DNA of 64,000 nt from Xiphias gladius (GCF_016859285.1 NC_053412.1:1501289-1565288); one strand, 5' to 3'. Numbered from the stretch's first letter, positions 35,296 to 47,779 are shown. Notes: generated by a model from the sequence alone, not told the origin. Program-made: numbers and translations.

Positions 35296-35339
35296 GGAAC
35301 AATAATAATCATAATAATAATTATGATTATTATTGTTCC
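35296..35339. repeat. Perfect AT-rich inverted repeat (20-bp arms, 4-nt loop)
   Basis: Arms 35296-35315 and 35320-35339 are exact reverse complements, starting GGAACAATAATAATC, with loop AATA. It lies at the edge of the CpG island. Confidence 0.95.
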
Positions 35340-35439
35340 GAGGTTCCTCACGAACCTCACAGGAAGCACAGGACTCCCGGCGTTTTCGCAGGGTTTTCTG
35401 CCACATGCAGCCTGTCATGTGCGCTGGTGGGATGTAACC

Positions 35440-35880
35440 AAGTACCGTACTTAAGCGCGGCTCGTTACTCGAGTAACTTCTACCGAAACGTGCCAATGGC
35501 GCCACGTGAAAACACTCCGTTACAAGCAACGGTCCCGCATTTCAAATCCCATGCAAGTAACAGGTCGAGTGGTGTCAGCGCGCGATCTTAGTCCAGTGGG
35601 TCCCAGCCTAGGGGTCGGGGCCCCCCGAAGGGTCACCGGATAAACCCCAGGCCTTTACCAACTGGCTCAATCTGCAACGACGTGATGTTTTGTGGAATCT
35701 CTGGCTTTAAAATTTTAATCAAAAGAAGTAACTAGTAACTAGAGTCGTCAAGTAGGTGTGGCGGAGTAAATGGTGCAGTATTTCCCGGTTTAGTGGAGTG
35801 GAAGTAAAAAGTAGCATCAGATGGAAGTTCTCAAGTACAGCACTCGAGTAAATGTACTTAGTTACATTCCACTCCGGCCA
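35440..35880. repeat. Interspersed repeats (family A and another fish repeat)
   Basis: At 35590-35650 the text gtgggtcccagcct...ggggtcggggcccc...gggtcacc matches a common fish repeat motif from memory. At 35750-35880 gtagtgga-like, agtaaaaagtagcatcagatgg and gagtaaatgtacttagttac strings belong to family A. Confidence 0.6.
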
Positions 35881-38219
35881 GTTACTTCTCAGGTTAGGTT
35901 TTTACACACAAAACACAAGCTCGCCTCAGAAATCACTCAGTCGTCGTGGATTAGCAGTATCCGGTAACTAAAATGAGACTCGCGGGATCAAAACGTGACC
36001 AAAACCATAACAGCACATAGAATAATACAGGTGTGGGTGTTGCTTCACTATGGTCCGTCGGGTAAATGTTGAACCGTGAGAGAGTTGCTCGGAGAATGAA
36101 GCCACTGGAACCTCATTTTATCTTTTATATTTCATATGTTTGTTTGTTTTTTTGCAGCGCTTGTGGCAGCAGCACTGCAGAGGCAGGTGAGAGGCGTCAG
36201 GCCGCAGGAAGCAGGCGAGGCTTCCCAATGACAGCTTGGGTTGTGCTGCGTCTCGTCCATTTTTTCTACGTGAACGCCTGTACAGTACGTAGGCCTTCTG
36301 CGTCGCTGTGTGTGGTCTTTAATGTTACACTAAGGTCCAACAGAAGTGTAACTTCCTTTCTTTACCACCGCGCCTCGTGATTTGCAGCCAATCGCTGCCA
36401 GTGTCCAAACTTCTTATCCAGCCTCAGTTCACGCATCCACTGAATCTGAATCGGTATCTAAAGAGGAAAGGTCACCCCTGGACCCTCAAAGCTGGTAGGG
36501 GCCCCGTCTGGTAGAGGGGCCGAAATTACGCTCATTAAAATCTTCACTATGTGGCAGTAAAACACGGGGGCCAGCTTTTGAGCACTCTAGTGGACGGAGA
36601 GTGTGAGAAACTGGGGCCAGTGGGGCGCCGTTCATTTTTGTCCCCGGGATTGGTTGGGTCACGTGGCCCTTAGCACCGCGCTGAAACGCGAGCGCCGCGT
36701 TTCTGTCTGTACGGGTTAAACAAAATCCAACAAAGCCAGAAAACACCCGGTAAAGCCAGACGGAGCCGCAGGAACAATTTCCTCGAAATATTCTTTTATT
36801 ACGATCCACTGTTGGATTTACAGGGGAGCTGATATGATCCTGCATATACAGTGGGTGCAAATGGAATTTTATTAACAAGTGCGTTTGTGCAGAATCTTCC
36901 ACAGTTATTATGCCGAGTGTTATTATTGTGTAAGACTCTGGTGCAACAGAAAAACAACATTCCCACACAGGACACTGAACATTCACTGCGGCTCACGTAA
37001 CCGGCAGAGAGGCTTGAGTAAAACTTAAATGTGGCCAGCAGAGGTCAGCACCAAGACAGTCTTGGACCCACAACCACTGTCCCGTTTAAAGTCCGCTTCA
37101 TCATGAGCGTCTGCTGTCACACGTTTTCTATAAATGGTCCATAAGCATCCCAACTCCCGATAAGTCCGTGCAGGAAACATAAAAACACTGCGTGCGTTTC
37201 CCTTGCGTGACTGATTTAGCACAAACTGGCTCTTTAAATCGCCTCTTTTATTTCCATATTTGGACCTTTTTTTCGTCGCCGTAAACTCCACCAGAGGGAA
37301 AAATGTGCCTTTCAATTTCTGCAAAAGCATTTCAAACAGTTAAGAGTCCCATTACATTTTAAAACATAATTTTAAAAAAAATTACACTTGCACTGTTAGC
37401 AAAACCACATCTGCAGGAATATTAGATCAACATACTGTCAGAATATTACAGTCACTGAGTAACAATCCGTGACAATACACTATGGAGTATCAGGGAAAAC
37501 ATTAAAAGACCCTATGGGAATATTAGCAGAGATTTGAACCTCAACGTATTCTTGTATTTCATGTACCAGTTGTCATTTGTAACGTATAGGAGCAAAACCT
37601 TAAAGTTAAGTCACCACTCGCTGTAAAAATGTTGTGCAAATAAAGCCAGATATTCGTAGTATCAAGCTGCTGTTAGATAAAGGAAAAAAAGAAATGAGCT
37701 CCCACTGTGCTTCACCCTTCCCCTGATGTCGGTGCAGCGCACACACGTCCTTTCCCTCCCCCGCCCCGCTCCTTCCCTCCTTCCCTCCTTCCCCCCTTCA
37801 TAACACTGGTTTTCATGTTTCACGTTAAACCCTGTGCTGACCGTGAAGCGGGAACTTTTCGAGGTGGTGGAGGAGGCCAAGTCGACGGCAGATAAAAGCA
37901 CAGAAATGACTCCGGTGAGTTTTCGAAACTCCGACCGTTGCGACGTTATCAAAGGCTGCTTTTCCGCCTCGTCGTCGGAGAGGGGCAGTGTGCGCCGTGC
38001 GTGTGCTCTACGCACACCTCTTCGAACTGGAAACCTGTTTCTCTGACTTTCCTTTCAAACAGGGGGGGATTTGTGAAATCACAAGTCGGTAATAAAAATG
38101 CCTGTGCAAAGTGCACTGAGTCAGCAAGCTTTCACGTACGTGTGCGGTGACAGACACACACACACACACGTACGTTGAGTAGGTCGGTCACTGCAGGTTA
38201 AATATACGCAGCTATTATA
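35881..38219. other. Non-coding region downstream of the cyp27 gene
   Basis: No gene is recognised. A plus-strand segment at 36158-36186 has exon-like boundaries (TTTTTTTGCAG before, GTGAGAG after) but no known protein. A pyrimidine-rich (CCTT)n stretch lies at about 37750-37798. TTTATT at about 36794 and 37244 are alternative minus-strand poly(A) signals for the P450. Confidence 0.45.
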
Positions 38220-38862
38220 TTTATTATCGTTCAGGAGGCAAAGTCTGATGTGTGTTTGCGTGGGGCTGTGGAGGCAGCCGATATGCTGATTTCAGTTGTC
38301 AGCAGACTGACGCGCACACACACACGCACAAAAAAAAAAAAAAAAAATGCTGACGCACCTCACCTTGAATGAGGACAGGGACTAACACAATCCTGAAGGG
38401 AGACGGGCTCCGTCTAACCAGACCATCTGACTTCTTCTTATTCCAAAACTTGCTCATGTTTCTGTAAATATTATGGGTTTCAGGACACTTCCTCTGTTCC
38501 CAATGGTTTCTCTCGTCTCGATTCTTATTCAATTAGTCACCTGAAGCTTCATTCGCTCCCTTGAATTAGTGCTTTGAGCCTGTGACTTGTAATTTGACGA
38601 TGCAGGCAGACGTTTGCTGTTAAGACACTTACGTGAAAGCGACTCGCGCTTTCGCGCCGTCACAATTATAAAAAACAACACACAGTTTTCTTTCAGGCCG
38701 AGCTGTGATTGGCTAGCCACATCGCTGCAGTGCAAAGGATTTCTGGTCTGAGTGGTGCTGGTCCTATCAGCTCTTTAACTGAACTACAACATTATGTTGT
38801 GCATTTAAACATAAACAGGAAGAGACCTGGGGGGGGGGGGTTAAACACCCGCCCTGCCACCG
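38220..38862 (-). terminator. Probable 3'UTR and poly(A) signal of the CYP27 gene
   Basis: The nearest minus-strand AATAAA downstream of the stop is at 38220-38225 (TTTATT on the plus strand), giving a 3'UTR of about 640 nt. It includes an A18 run (about 38330-38347). More distal signals exist at about 37244 and 36794. Confidence 0.45.
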
Positions 38863-41800
38863 TTAGGCTCTGGGCAGGAAGCGCAGGTTGATGGGCTTTG
38901 AGGGGATCAGCAGGATGCGGGTTTTGGGCTCCACGGTCGGGGAAGCGTCTTCAGGCTGGACCTTGTAGTGCTGCATCAGCTGCGGGGCGACACCACAAAC
39001 CGATAAGTGTGGATCAATAAAGGAGACTTCATTTTTCTCACAGAAACTTCGTTTTTCACTTAACATGCTGTCCTCAAATTTATCTTGTAGGAATATGTAG
39101 AGAGAGATGAGATCTTCTCACTTTCCACAATGAGATGACGTTTTCAGTTTGGTTCTTTTTTCCTCAGTTAGTTCTCAAAAACTTACAGAAAGATTTTAGT
39201 GAAATTTAAGAGAAAGTTTGGTGCAAAACTGTTGTGTCCATCAAGGATTTTTTTAAAGGATTATGAGGCCACGAGACAACAATTTGATTTCTTTGTTTCA
39301 AAACAGAAGCGGAAAACCATTCTGTCTCTTCGTCACTCACCCGGGACAGAGCGAAATACATCTCCAACTCCGCCACCCTCTTCCCCACGCAGGCTCGCAC
39401 CCCGACGCCGAACGGGATGAAGCTGTACGGGTGGTGCTGGTAGAAGCCGCGCGCCGCCTTGCCGCAGCTACTGCCGGGACTCTCGGCGCGGAGCCAACGC
39501 TCCGGGATGAAGTTCTCCGCGTTGGCAAACTCCGCCTCATCGTGACAGGCCGCGTAATGACACAGGTGGAACTGCGTCTGAAAAGAAAGGCACCCGGGTT
39601 TTGCAGGTTCTGGTTTGAAAGCTAAACGAGCGCTCAGAGGTGCCGGCGCGTCACGTCGTTTTGCCTCCCCACCTTCTTTGGGAACCAGTAGTTGTCCACG
39701 ATCACCTCGTTCTCTGAAATAAAGCGTCCATTTCCAGGTACCACGGGATAAAGGCTGGTGGAGAAAAGACACAAAGGGACAATCGAGCTCCAGATCAGAG
39801 ACACGTGAGACCTGGGGAGAACAAGTCTGTCACACTACAGCACACGCAGGGCGGGGCAGGGCAGGGCAGTGCTGGATTAAGTGGATTAAGCTCATTCAAA
39901 TGAATTATTAATGCCACGATGCAAAGATATTAAAAGTATATTACAAAAAGATATTACAAGTTTAAGTCGTGCCTTCAAAATCCTACTTGAGTAAAAGTAG
40001 AAAAGTATTAGTAGCTGATCAAAAAGTACAAGTACTGGTTATGCAGACTGACTCCTTTCATAGTGTCACATTCTATATTACAGAGTATATCATTACTGCT
40101 GAGGCACTGATGTGTGAACAGCTTTTTTAACATTGTAGCTGGTCAAGGTTCATGGTGCTGCTAACGGGAAACTACATTATAAGCAGTTAAGCTGTTTAAA
40201 CAATACTACTGCATCGTACACTATTTGGTGTAAAGTATGCAGACACACCTGTTATTCACACACACACGTACGCGCGCGCTCTTCACAGTACAGGTCGGTA
40301 CGGTGACGTGTTTTCATACGAAAGTGCACTTCTCACTTTGTGGTAACAGTTTGGCGAAAGGCTTCAGGTGTCCACCTGCTTCTGGCCACGTAGCAGCGGA
40401 CCGCAGTTTATAGTGTTATCAAACATACTGTCTAGTAAAACGATCTTGACCTCTCGGCGCTGCGCGATCTGCATCATGGGAACCACAACTGGACAGGATT
40501 TATCAGGTGAGAACATATCCTGCATGGATATCACACTCCACTCTTGCATCACATGGTATTGTGAAAGCCTTTTGTTTGCTGCGGGGCCAGCACCTCTTTG
40601 TCATGCACATGACTGAACGTACTGTAGGCCAAACGTGGCCTGTTCGTTCTGCGTTTAAGCCTCAGTCCGATTTTCGCTCAGTACTTGAGCAAATTTGTTC
40701 GAAACCAGCTGTGCCAACTGGCATCACGCCACCGAAATCGTTCAACACGAGTCCGATGATCTCAGAAAAAATTAAGAAAAAACGCAGCACGCGCCAGATA
40801 GGTCGCCGAAATGTTTCTGGGCGCCAGAGAACCTGTGCAGCGTGGATCCAGGTATTATCAAGCTGCGGCTCTGCAGATTATAGTTGGATTCGTTTCCTGG
40901 TTTCAGTTTTTCTTTTGTCTTTTTTTGTGCGTGATTAAAAAATTTGTGTGAAATTAAATAATTAAAATCAAACCACTGAAATGATAAAAATTAGATGAAA
41001 TTTTTAAAAAATGAAATAAAATACTCATATTAAATGAAATTAAATAACTGAATGACAAAAATGAAATAAAGTAAAATAAATCAATTAAATCAAATAAACT
41101 GTAAAAAAAGACAACTAAATAAAAGATTAAAATTAAAAATCAAATTAAAATCATGCACAATGCATTAGCTCAGCAGAAAAAACATATTTCTACCACACAA
41201 AATTATGTTTGTGTAATTTTTTTCAGACTTCTCTGCACGTCCTTTCCAAGGAAATGAGATTTCTATTCTGGTAACTGACGGGGCTTCTTCATCGCGGAGT
41301 CGCTCTCAGCGAGAGAGAGTCATCCAGGCATTGTGCCAGCGAACGGATTTTCTTTTAATATTGTAGTGCTATGCTAGGAGACTGACCTTAAAGGTCAAAA
41401 TAGAGTAGGGGTAGCATTTTCTTGACTCTGCCCTTCTTTTTTTTAACCTATTACAGGATCATTTTAGGCGTAACAAAAGCAAAGAGCCGCGGCTGACCGT
41501 AGCGTCTCCTTTATGACGGCCTTCAGGTAGGGCATCCGGATCAGGTCGTCTGCGGTCGGCTCCCGTCTGTCGGGACACACAGAGTTCACCTCCCTGTAGA
41601 GTCGATCCTGAGCCCTGTGGTCCCTCGCTAAGTGGTACAACGTCCACGACAAGGTGTTGGACGTCTGAGGTCAGGTGGGAGAAAACAAGTAGCGGGAAAA
41701 GAAAGGAGAAATCAGAAAAACAAAACAAAAAAAACTGTCCATCACAAAGTCACAGAAATTTGTCTTTGGTGAGGCTCACATAATACGTATAGAATAAAAA

Positions 41801-44800
41801 TATAGAAACATTTTAAGACCCGTCCGCAGCTTGACTCGTGAATCTGATGACTGGGCTTTTTCGTGACGGCCCTCATGAGCAAAAGAAGACATCGTGCCAG
41901 GTGATCAGACAAGCCAACGCTTCGTTTCTCTGTCATCTCTCTTCATGATTGTCTTCTTTATTTGACTCAATCCGCCTCAGCGGGAGCTAGTTTCTTTGTT
42001 TTAGCAGACCTTCCTTCGCAGTCACTGAGACTTCAGTGGGGTTTTGTTTCAGATTTCCTCTAATGGAAGAATGTCGACTTACGCCTGGGCTCGTATCACA
42101 GCGGTGATCACCCAGGTCTCTAGACTTTACAAACCCCTTCAGCGTGCAGATAAATCCCTGGCAACAAGTCTTAACCCCACCTGGGAATGTAGCGAGACAG
42201 GCTCTGCGACTGCCGTATGTGCAGCAACGCCAGCTGTCAGTGCTTCTATGTCTGTCTGATTCTGTTGTTACAAGTTTTGATTCCCTCAGGCCAAAGTGAA
42301 CTGATTTCACTGACATAAGTGGAAAGCTTCCAAAAGTATAAGCGATAGTTTGTTCATCGTTCTAGAAAGAAAAAAAGACATAAAGAAAAGAGATTTTATT
42401 TCATGTTTCAGGCCTGGCTAGGGTTCTCTTATTTATGAAGTCTTGTAATTGGGCAGTAACGAACTCAAACAGCTTCAGCAGCATAGTTCACGTCTCCACT
42501 TTCCATCTGTACCCTCCCTGTGTTCCTAACGCACGTACTTTCACCGAAATACGGATAAATTATCTCCTTGTGCCTGCACTGGTTCTTCGCCGGACTGTCC
42601 TGCTCTCCCGTCGGTCAAAAGTAGCCTCTTTAAGCCACGTGCTGGCAAAAATGTGACTGTCTGAAACGCAGTGAACATATATATGGACAGAGGAAGAGGC
42701 GATTATGCTGCAGCAGCGGCTTGAGAAGCTGGAGTTGCTTCCGTCCGGCGGCAGATACAACGTGCCAACATGCAGGACTCCCCCGCCCTGGCCGCCATGG
42801 GCCCTTTATTTAACTCACCGTGTCGACTCCTCCGAGCAGCAGCTCTGTGATGCTGATGGTGACCTCGGCTCTGTTCAGCTTGTCAGACGACAGCAGGTAG
42901 GTCAGGTACAGGCCCTCTGCCGGCCCGTCACTGCGCACCTGGGCTTCGATCTCAGCCACTCTCCTGTTGATGAGGGTCTGGGCTGCCATAGAAACGCACA
43001 AGCCAAAAAATACCGATGCAGACATTCCAACGATTTTACTAACCCGAAGCTGAATCCAAAATTGGAACCCCGGATTGCATGAATTCTCCCTTTTGTCGCT
43101 TCTTTTGCCACCTACCTACGTCATAGAGGTCGTCCCAAGCCTGAACAAAGCGTTTCCAGAAGGGGAGGATGCTACGGGCCCAGCGTGGGAAAAGGATCAC
43201 CATATCAGAAATCGACAGCATGTTGTTGACAGCGGCGATGAAGCGCAGCGTGTCTTTGGGAATCTCCTCCCGCAGGCAGCCCAGCCTGGTCTCAAATAAG
43301 ATTGAGGAGATACCTGCGGGGGGTAAAATTCAGGAAAAGGCTGAAAAAGATCAAAAACTTCCTAGTACCATCCAGTGCTGGCATTACTTCGGTACCTCTT
43401 ACCCTCAAAGCCAAACTTGTAGAGCTCTGCCGCCAGATCTGAAACTGTAGCCTGGTCCTGACTGCGACTGCGGAGGAGCTCGATGCGTTGCAGCAGATCT
43501 CCGACCACCTGGTGGATGGTGGGGGCAAAAGCCGACACTTCCTGCAGCTTCAGCATCTTGGGGTTCAGGACGCTGCGGATCCGGTACCACTCTGGTCCTG
43601 ATCTAGAAAGTGACAGAGATTTAATGGTTCTTCAGATTACAAATTGGAGGGGACCCATGAAGGCATCCTGAGGAACCCCTTCACGAGTTCTTATGAAATC
43701 AGACATCAAAAAATTCATGAACCTCTAACCATTTTAGTGTAAGAGGATTTTTTTTCAGGGATCTTTTAAGAGTGTTTTATCCACTGCCTTGCACATGGAC
43801 ACTTCAGCAAACCAGAAGCTTGCTACAGTGGCTTAAGCCCAACTTCCATGTATAGAAGCCATATTAACTTCTGCATTTGGTCATTATTGACCTGAGGTGA
43901 GATCCATTTCATGTCCACACAATTCAAAGGTTATTGTTAGTAGTACTATGTCCTCTGTCTCCACTCACTCCACATGCAGACCGTAGGCCTGTCCCCTCAG
44001 CTCCCTGTACTCCTTCCAGTGCGGCAGCTCGATCCGGACCGGGTAGCGACCCTCCTGTCGGATCACCTGAGCTATGAGCTCCGGAGTCGCCACGTTGACC
44101 AGGTCGAACGGGCCGAACCTGGAGCGCCAAATGGGCCCGTACAGACTTTTCTGTAGACCCTTGAAAATAAGCACAGCGTGTAAATTGGAATTTTTGTTAT
44201 TACATTATTACAGTTATAGCGACCGGTTACTTTACTTACTAAATATGCTGCTAATACACTACTACCTACTGTATTTTTACATTAAGATTTTGCTTCTTTC
44301 ACTTGTATTAAAAAAAATCCAAATACTTCCTTTGTGTGTAAACGCCTGCAGCAAATAACAGGTAAGTAACTGCACCCCAAGGCTTGGTGACAGTGTACGG
44401 CTTCGTTACTATGTTGTGAATATTGTGAATCACAATATGACAACCTTTCTGACAACATTCCTGACAAGTCTGTACAATCTAGCTGATTGTTTTTCAATCA
44501 CGTCATTATTTTTAATTGGGTAAAATCTTGGTCCAGGTTTGTTTTTTTTTTTTTTTTTTAATCTTCAGGAAAATTGGGTCATTTCTTCATTTTTGTAAAC
44601 TTGCAGATTTTTTATAAACACCACTTAACGTACCCGCAAAGTTTCCTGTTATTGTGACTTGAACTTTATGGGAAAATATGTTCTAAATATTTTTAACTGA
44701 AAATGGAGTCAATACTGCACAAACACTATAATATACATATAATAATAATACATTATCATGCCCTTTGGAGATTATACATAAAGTGAAAATACAAAATAAA

Positions 44801-45249
44801 TAGATTATGCTCAAAATGGTTTTACATTGGGGCGAGTTGTGCAGTTAGAGAGAAACGCAAATCCTTCCGTCTAATCTGTCCAAACCCCTGAAGGCATTTT
44901 CTCTGCCTCAAGCTGCTCGGAGCCCGCTGTTCTTTCTGGAAACTGAATGAGATTAGGTTTGCGGTACTTTTCAATGTAGGAACTTACGAATCGGGAAAAT
45001 GTTGTATATTTGGCGCTGTACCTGCAGCAGGTGGCCGTTTTCCGCATATCCTTTGACAAATAACCAGTAGAGAGTGGTGGAAGTGCTCGGCCCCGGGAGG
45101 TCACTGATGCTCTTCAGCCCACCCGCCTCAGTCGTCGTCTGGACGTTCAGGCTTCTCCCGGCGGAGGCTCCGGCCCGGGCCGCCGGCATCATCCGGGCGC
45201 AGGCCGCGGAGAGCCGGAGAGGCCGGGCAGCGGCCATCGGGGAACCCAT
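38863..45249 (-). CDS. cyp27a1: Mitochondrial cytochrome P450, CYP27 family, CYP27A1-like (9 exons, 527 aa)
   Basis: CYP27 enzymes are mitochondrial monooxygenases fed by adrenodoxin that hydroxylate sterols, vitamin D or retinoids. Exons on the minus strand: 45022-45249, 43969-44159, 43403-43602, 43116-43313, 42819-42982, 41498-41664, 39673-39754, 39341-39577, 38863-38979; the sum is 1584 nt and phases agree. The Arg/Ala-rich N-terminus (residues 1-35) looks like a mitochondrial transit peptide. The I-helix motif is GGVDTTSNT (about 323-331), the ExxR helix is KETLR (379-383), and the heme loop [10 protein letters not shown] has its Cys at about 473. Segments such as PFWKRF and GRYPVR resemble CYP27A1, while the C-terminus ([18 protein letters not shown]) resembles CYP27B1. 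Neighbouring map3k2 is a neighbour of CYP27C1 in human. Family CYP27 is certain; subfamily A is my best reading. Exon 6 uses a weak donor (CG/GTCAGC). Confidence 0.88.
39920..40250. repeat. Interspersed repeat family A copy (CYP27 intron 6)
   Basis: Contains cctacttgagtaaaagtag, aaaaagtacaagtactggttatgcag and cattgtagctggtcaaggtt. The last string recurs at about 61812-61830 (ttgtagctggccaaggc), tying the two copies together. Confidence 0.7.
40920..41170. repeat. AT-rich low-complexity stretch (CYP27 intron 6)
   Basis: About 250 bp of A-rich sequence made of recurring aaattaaat and aaatgaaataaa units. No function is inferred. Confidence 0.7.
44170..44370. repeat. Interspersed repeat family A copy (CYP27 intron 1)
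   Basis: Strings cggttactttacttacta, actgtatttttacattaag and tttgcttctttcacttgta match the family in a degenerate form. Confidence 0.5.
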
Positions 45250-46740
45250 GGTGCCAACGACAGACGTGGAGAGTTGGGGTGTTCGGTCGCGGCTGGTCCC
45301 GTCAGCTGCAGCGCCAGACTTTAAGTGCTTTCGCCCTCCTGCAGGACGTTTTCAGAACTGCAGTAACTGTCTGCTGGGGGAGATGAATTTATTCTCATAT
45401 TCTCGAGACATTTTCCAGGGGACAAGCTGTACTTTAATGCCGCCCCCGCCGTGCCCTTGAGCAGAGAACACAAAGCCGACGAAGTGAGGTGAAAACAAGG
45501 CCTGAAACACGCAACATTTCTACCCGACGGGCGCCTCATGAAACAGGCCGGCGTGGCCACACTCCCTAAACGGATTTAACGTTCAAACCCCGCAGCTGAA
45601 CTAACTCTCGGCTTCTTTTAGAGCCAGTTATAAGAATGATTTGTGCTGCGCTACTGATACCTACAGGTCACGTGTGGTTACTGCATACAGGTGATCGTAA
45701 CACAGTATTCAGCCGGTCATAGCCGAGGAAGGACTGGCTGCTAAATTGTAACTTCAGCTGCAACAGGTTCTTACTTTCACACTGTTTGCTCACGTTGAAT
45801 CCCCAGCAACAGTGCTCAGATAATCGATTACCTGATTGGGCAAAAAACTAATCAACAATTGTGATAACCGATTGATCATTTAAGTCTTTTTTGGGTTTTT
45901 TTTTTTTTAAATACAAAAACACCAGGCTGATGCCAGCTTTGAAAAAGGAAAAAAATATTCCAGAGACAGCCAGTTTACCGAAGAATAAAACATCAGTTGC
46001 AGATAATCCTACAACAAACTCACAGAGACGGAAGAAAAGACCCTTTACAGGATCGTTTCTGAACCTCGGCCCCCTTTTCGGGTCTAAATGATTGATAAGC
46101 CGTTCGAAGCCACCAGACTCCACTGACAAAAGCAGTCATTTTTTCCTAGCAGAGCACGAAGAGAGAGGTTTTCCCTGCTTTTATTATTGTTTGCTTCGCC
46201 TTGTAGTCTGTTGTTTATGATCAAGATGAATTGAACTGTTTTGTACTGGGGAGGACTTTGTGTTGGAGCTGAAACAATTGCAGCAACTACTTTGATAACT
46301 GACTAAATGTTTCAGTCGTACCAAACATTCACAAGCTCCTGCTGTTTCACTGTGGTGACTTGCTGCTTTTCTGCTTCTTCTTGAACGGGTTGGTGTTGCA
46401 ATTTGTGATCTTGACATGACATTTTTTAAATTAGATGATTCATCTTTTAATCAAGAATATCATCACAGCAGAGTGACTGACAAAGACAGTAGTCATCAGT
46501 TGCAGCCCGCACATTTCCACCGACGCTGTCTTTTTACCACGATGTTTTGATTGTGTCATCAGATACAGACAAAGAAAGAAACCACAGATGACAAGATGTA
46601 TTTCAACACCTCTGATCTGTGCAGCCCAGGGTGTTTCATGGAGAGGTTTTTTATATCATCTCAAGCAAGACTCTGAGGACTCTAAAACACTTTTGAGGGA
46701 CATCTGCGATTTGGGCAATAATAAATAAAATTGACTTGAC
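45250..46740. other. CYP27 upstream region with family B repeats
   Basis: No coding exon is seen. The first few hundred bases upstream of the P450 start (45250-45550) are the presumed promoter, without a clear TATA box. Family B repeat strings occur at about 45820-45890 and 46240-46520 (gattacctgattgggcaaaaaactaatc, ggagctgaaacaattgcagc). Confidence 0.5.
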
Positions 46741-46759
46741 TTCAGACGCCGCCGTCCTA

Positions 46760-47441
46760 TCACGTCACCCTGCCTGTCGGAGGCGAGAAGTAGTCCTTTA
46801 TGATGTTTCGTGCCTCCTCTCGCTGAGGGCTGCAGCGGGCCGCCTGCTCTCTGGGGATTGGTCTCATCACGCCCAGTCCTTGACTTCTCCACGTCCCCTC
46901 CACCGGAGTCTGGTCGGCATCCTCGCTGTCCGACAGTCCGACGGGCAGGTAGGCCTCCGAGCGGCGCCAGCACAGGAAGTTATGGAGACACGCGACGGCC
47001 AACGTGACCTTCGCCACTCTGTCTGGGTGCAGCGTGTTACCTGAAGAAACTCTTCTTTAAGCGGCAGGTGTATGACAGAACACGTCTCTAAAATGATTTT
47101 TGAGACGGTGCTGCCTCCCATCCTGTACTTACAGCTGAGGGATTTAAAGGACTCTCCTGCAGGAAAGAAAAAAAAAAAAAAGAAAGATAACTGGAAACCA
47201 ATGGAGGCCAAAGACAAAAATCAACGCGCCATAAGACAAACACACGACAGGAGTATCGGTAAACATGCTTACCTGTTGCCAGAAACCTGAGGGTCAAAGA
47301 CAGCCTGTCTTTTGCTGGAATTGCTTTTCGTAGCTCGGTGTCCTGTCTGGCGAGTCGCGGCCCAACTCTCCTCAGCAAAATGTCAAATTCTTCCGGGGTC
47401 ATCTTTACAAACTTTAAAAAGTCATTTCGGCCGTCAGCGGC
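46760..47441 (-). pseudogene. PIF/Harbinger (HARBI1-like) transposase relic lacking the catalytic core
   Basis: Minus-strand pieces: an exon-like segment 47273-47441 (acceptor TGGTAG, donor GTAAGC) with FLKFVKMTPEEFDILL and RKAIPAKDRLSLTLRFLATG; then 47041-47156 in phase, starting ESFKSLSCKYRMGG, with TVSKIILETC and ending LKEEFLQ; then a different frame at about 46760-47035 with HPDRVAKVTLAVACLHNFL and YLPVGLSDSEDAD, ending in a stop at 46760. The first two match the helix-turn-helix N-terminal region of Harbinger nucleases and the last matches their C-terminal tail. The roughly 130-140 residues between them in the family, which carry the DDE catalytic residues, are missing and the frame changes at the join. 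It is either a dead internally deleted element or a remnant with only a DNA-binding region. Confidence 0.8.
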
Positions 47442-47779
47442 CTACCAGGACAGAATAACAATCAAAACAACAAGTGAGTCACGTGACGAGTTGACTTCAT
47501 TCAACGTGACTTTGCACTCTGGGTTATATTGTTGTCATTAAACTCATTTTAAATTTGTACAGTTCGTGTTGATGAAGTGGGTCTGGCATGACGTACCCAC
47601 TCTTGTGATTTAAACAAATTTAATTTTTCTTTTTTTTTTAACTAAGTTTCACTTATCACTGGAGGAAAAATAGCTGAATTTTCCTTTAATATTTTTAATA
47701 TTTCATATGGAATTCAACTTTTATTAATTATTATTTTATTAATTAAACACATGCTCCAATTAGCTTGTTAGTAAACGGC

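Noticed and set aside
37834-38046. Short plus-strand ORF (VKRELFEVVEEAKSTAD) ending near a GTGAGT donor
   Set aside because: The donor looks good, but no upstream acceptor or homology supports an exon, and the minus strand is open too.
42705-43082. 125-codon plus-strand ORF
   Set aside because: Antisense to CYP27 exon 5 (42819-42982), whose frame, splice sites and I-helix motif are clear on the minus strand.
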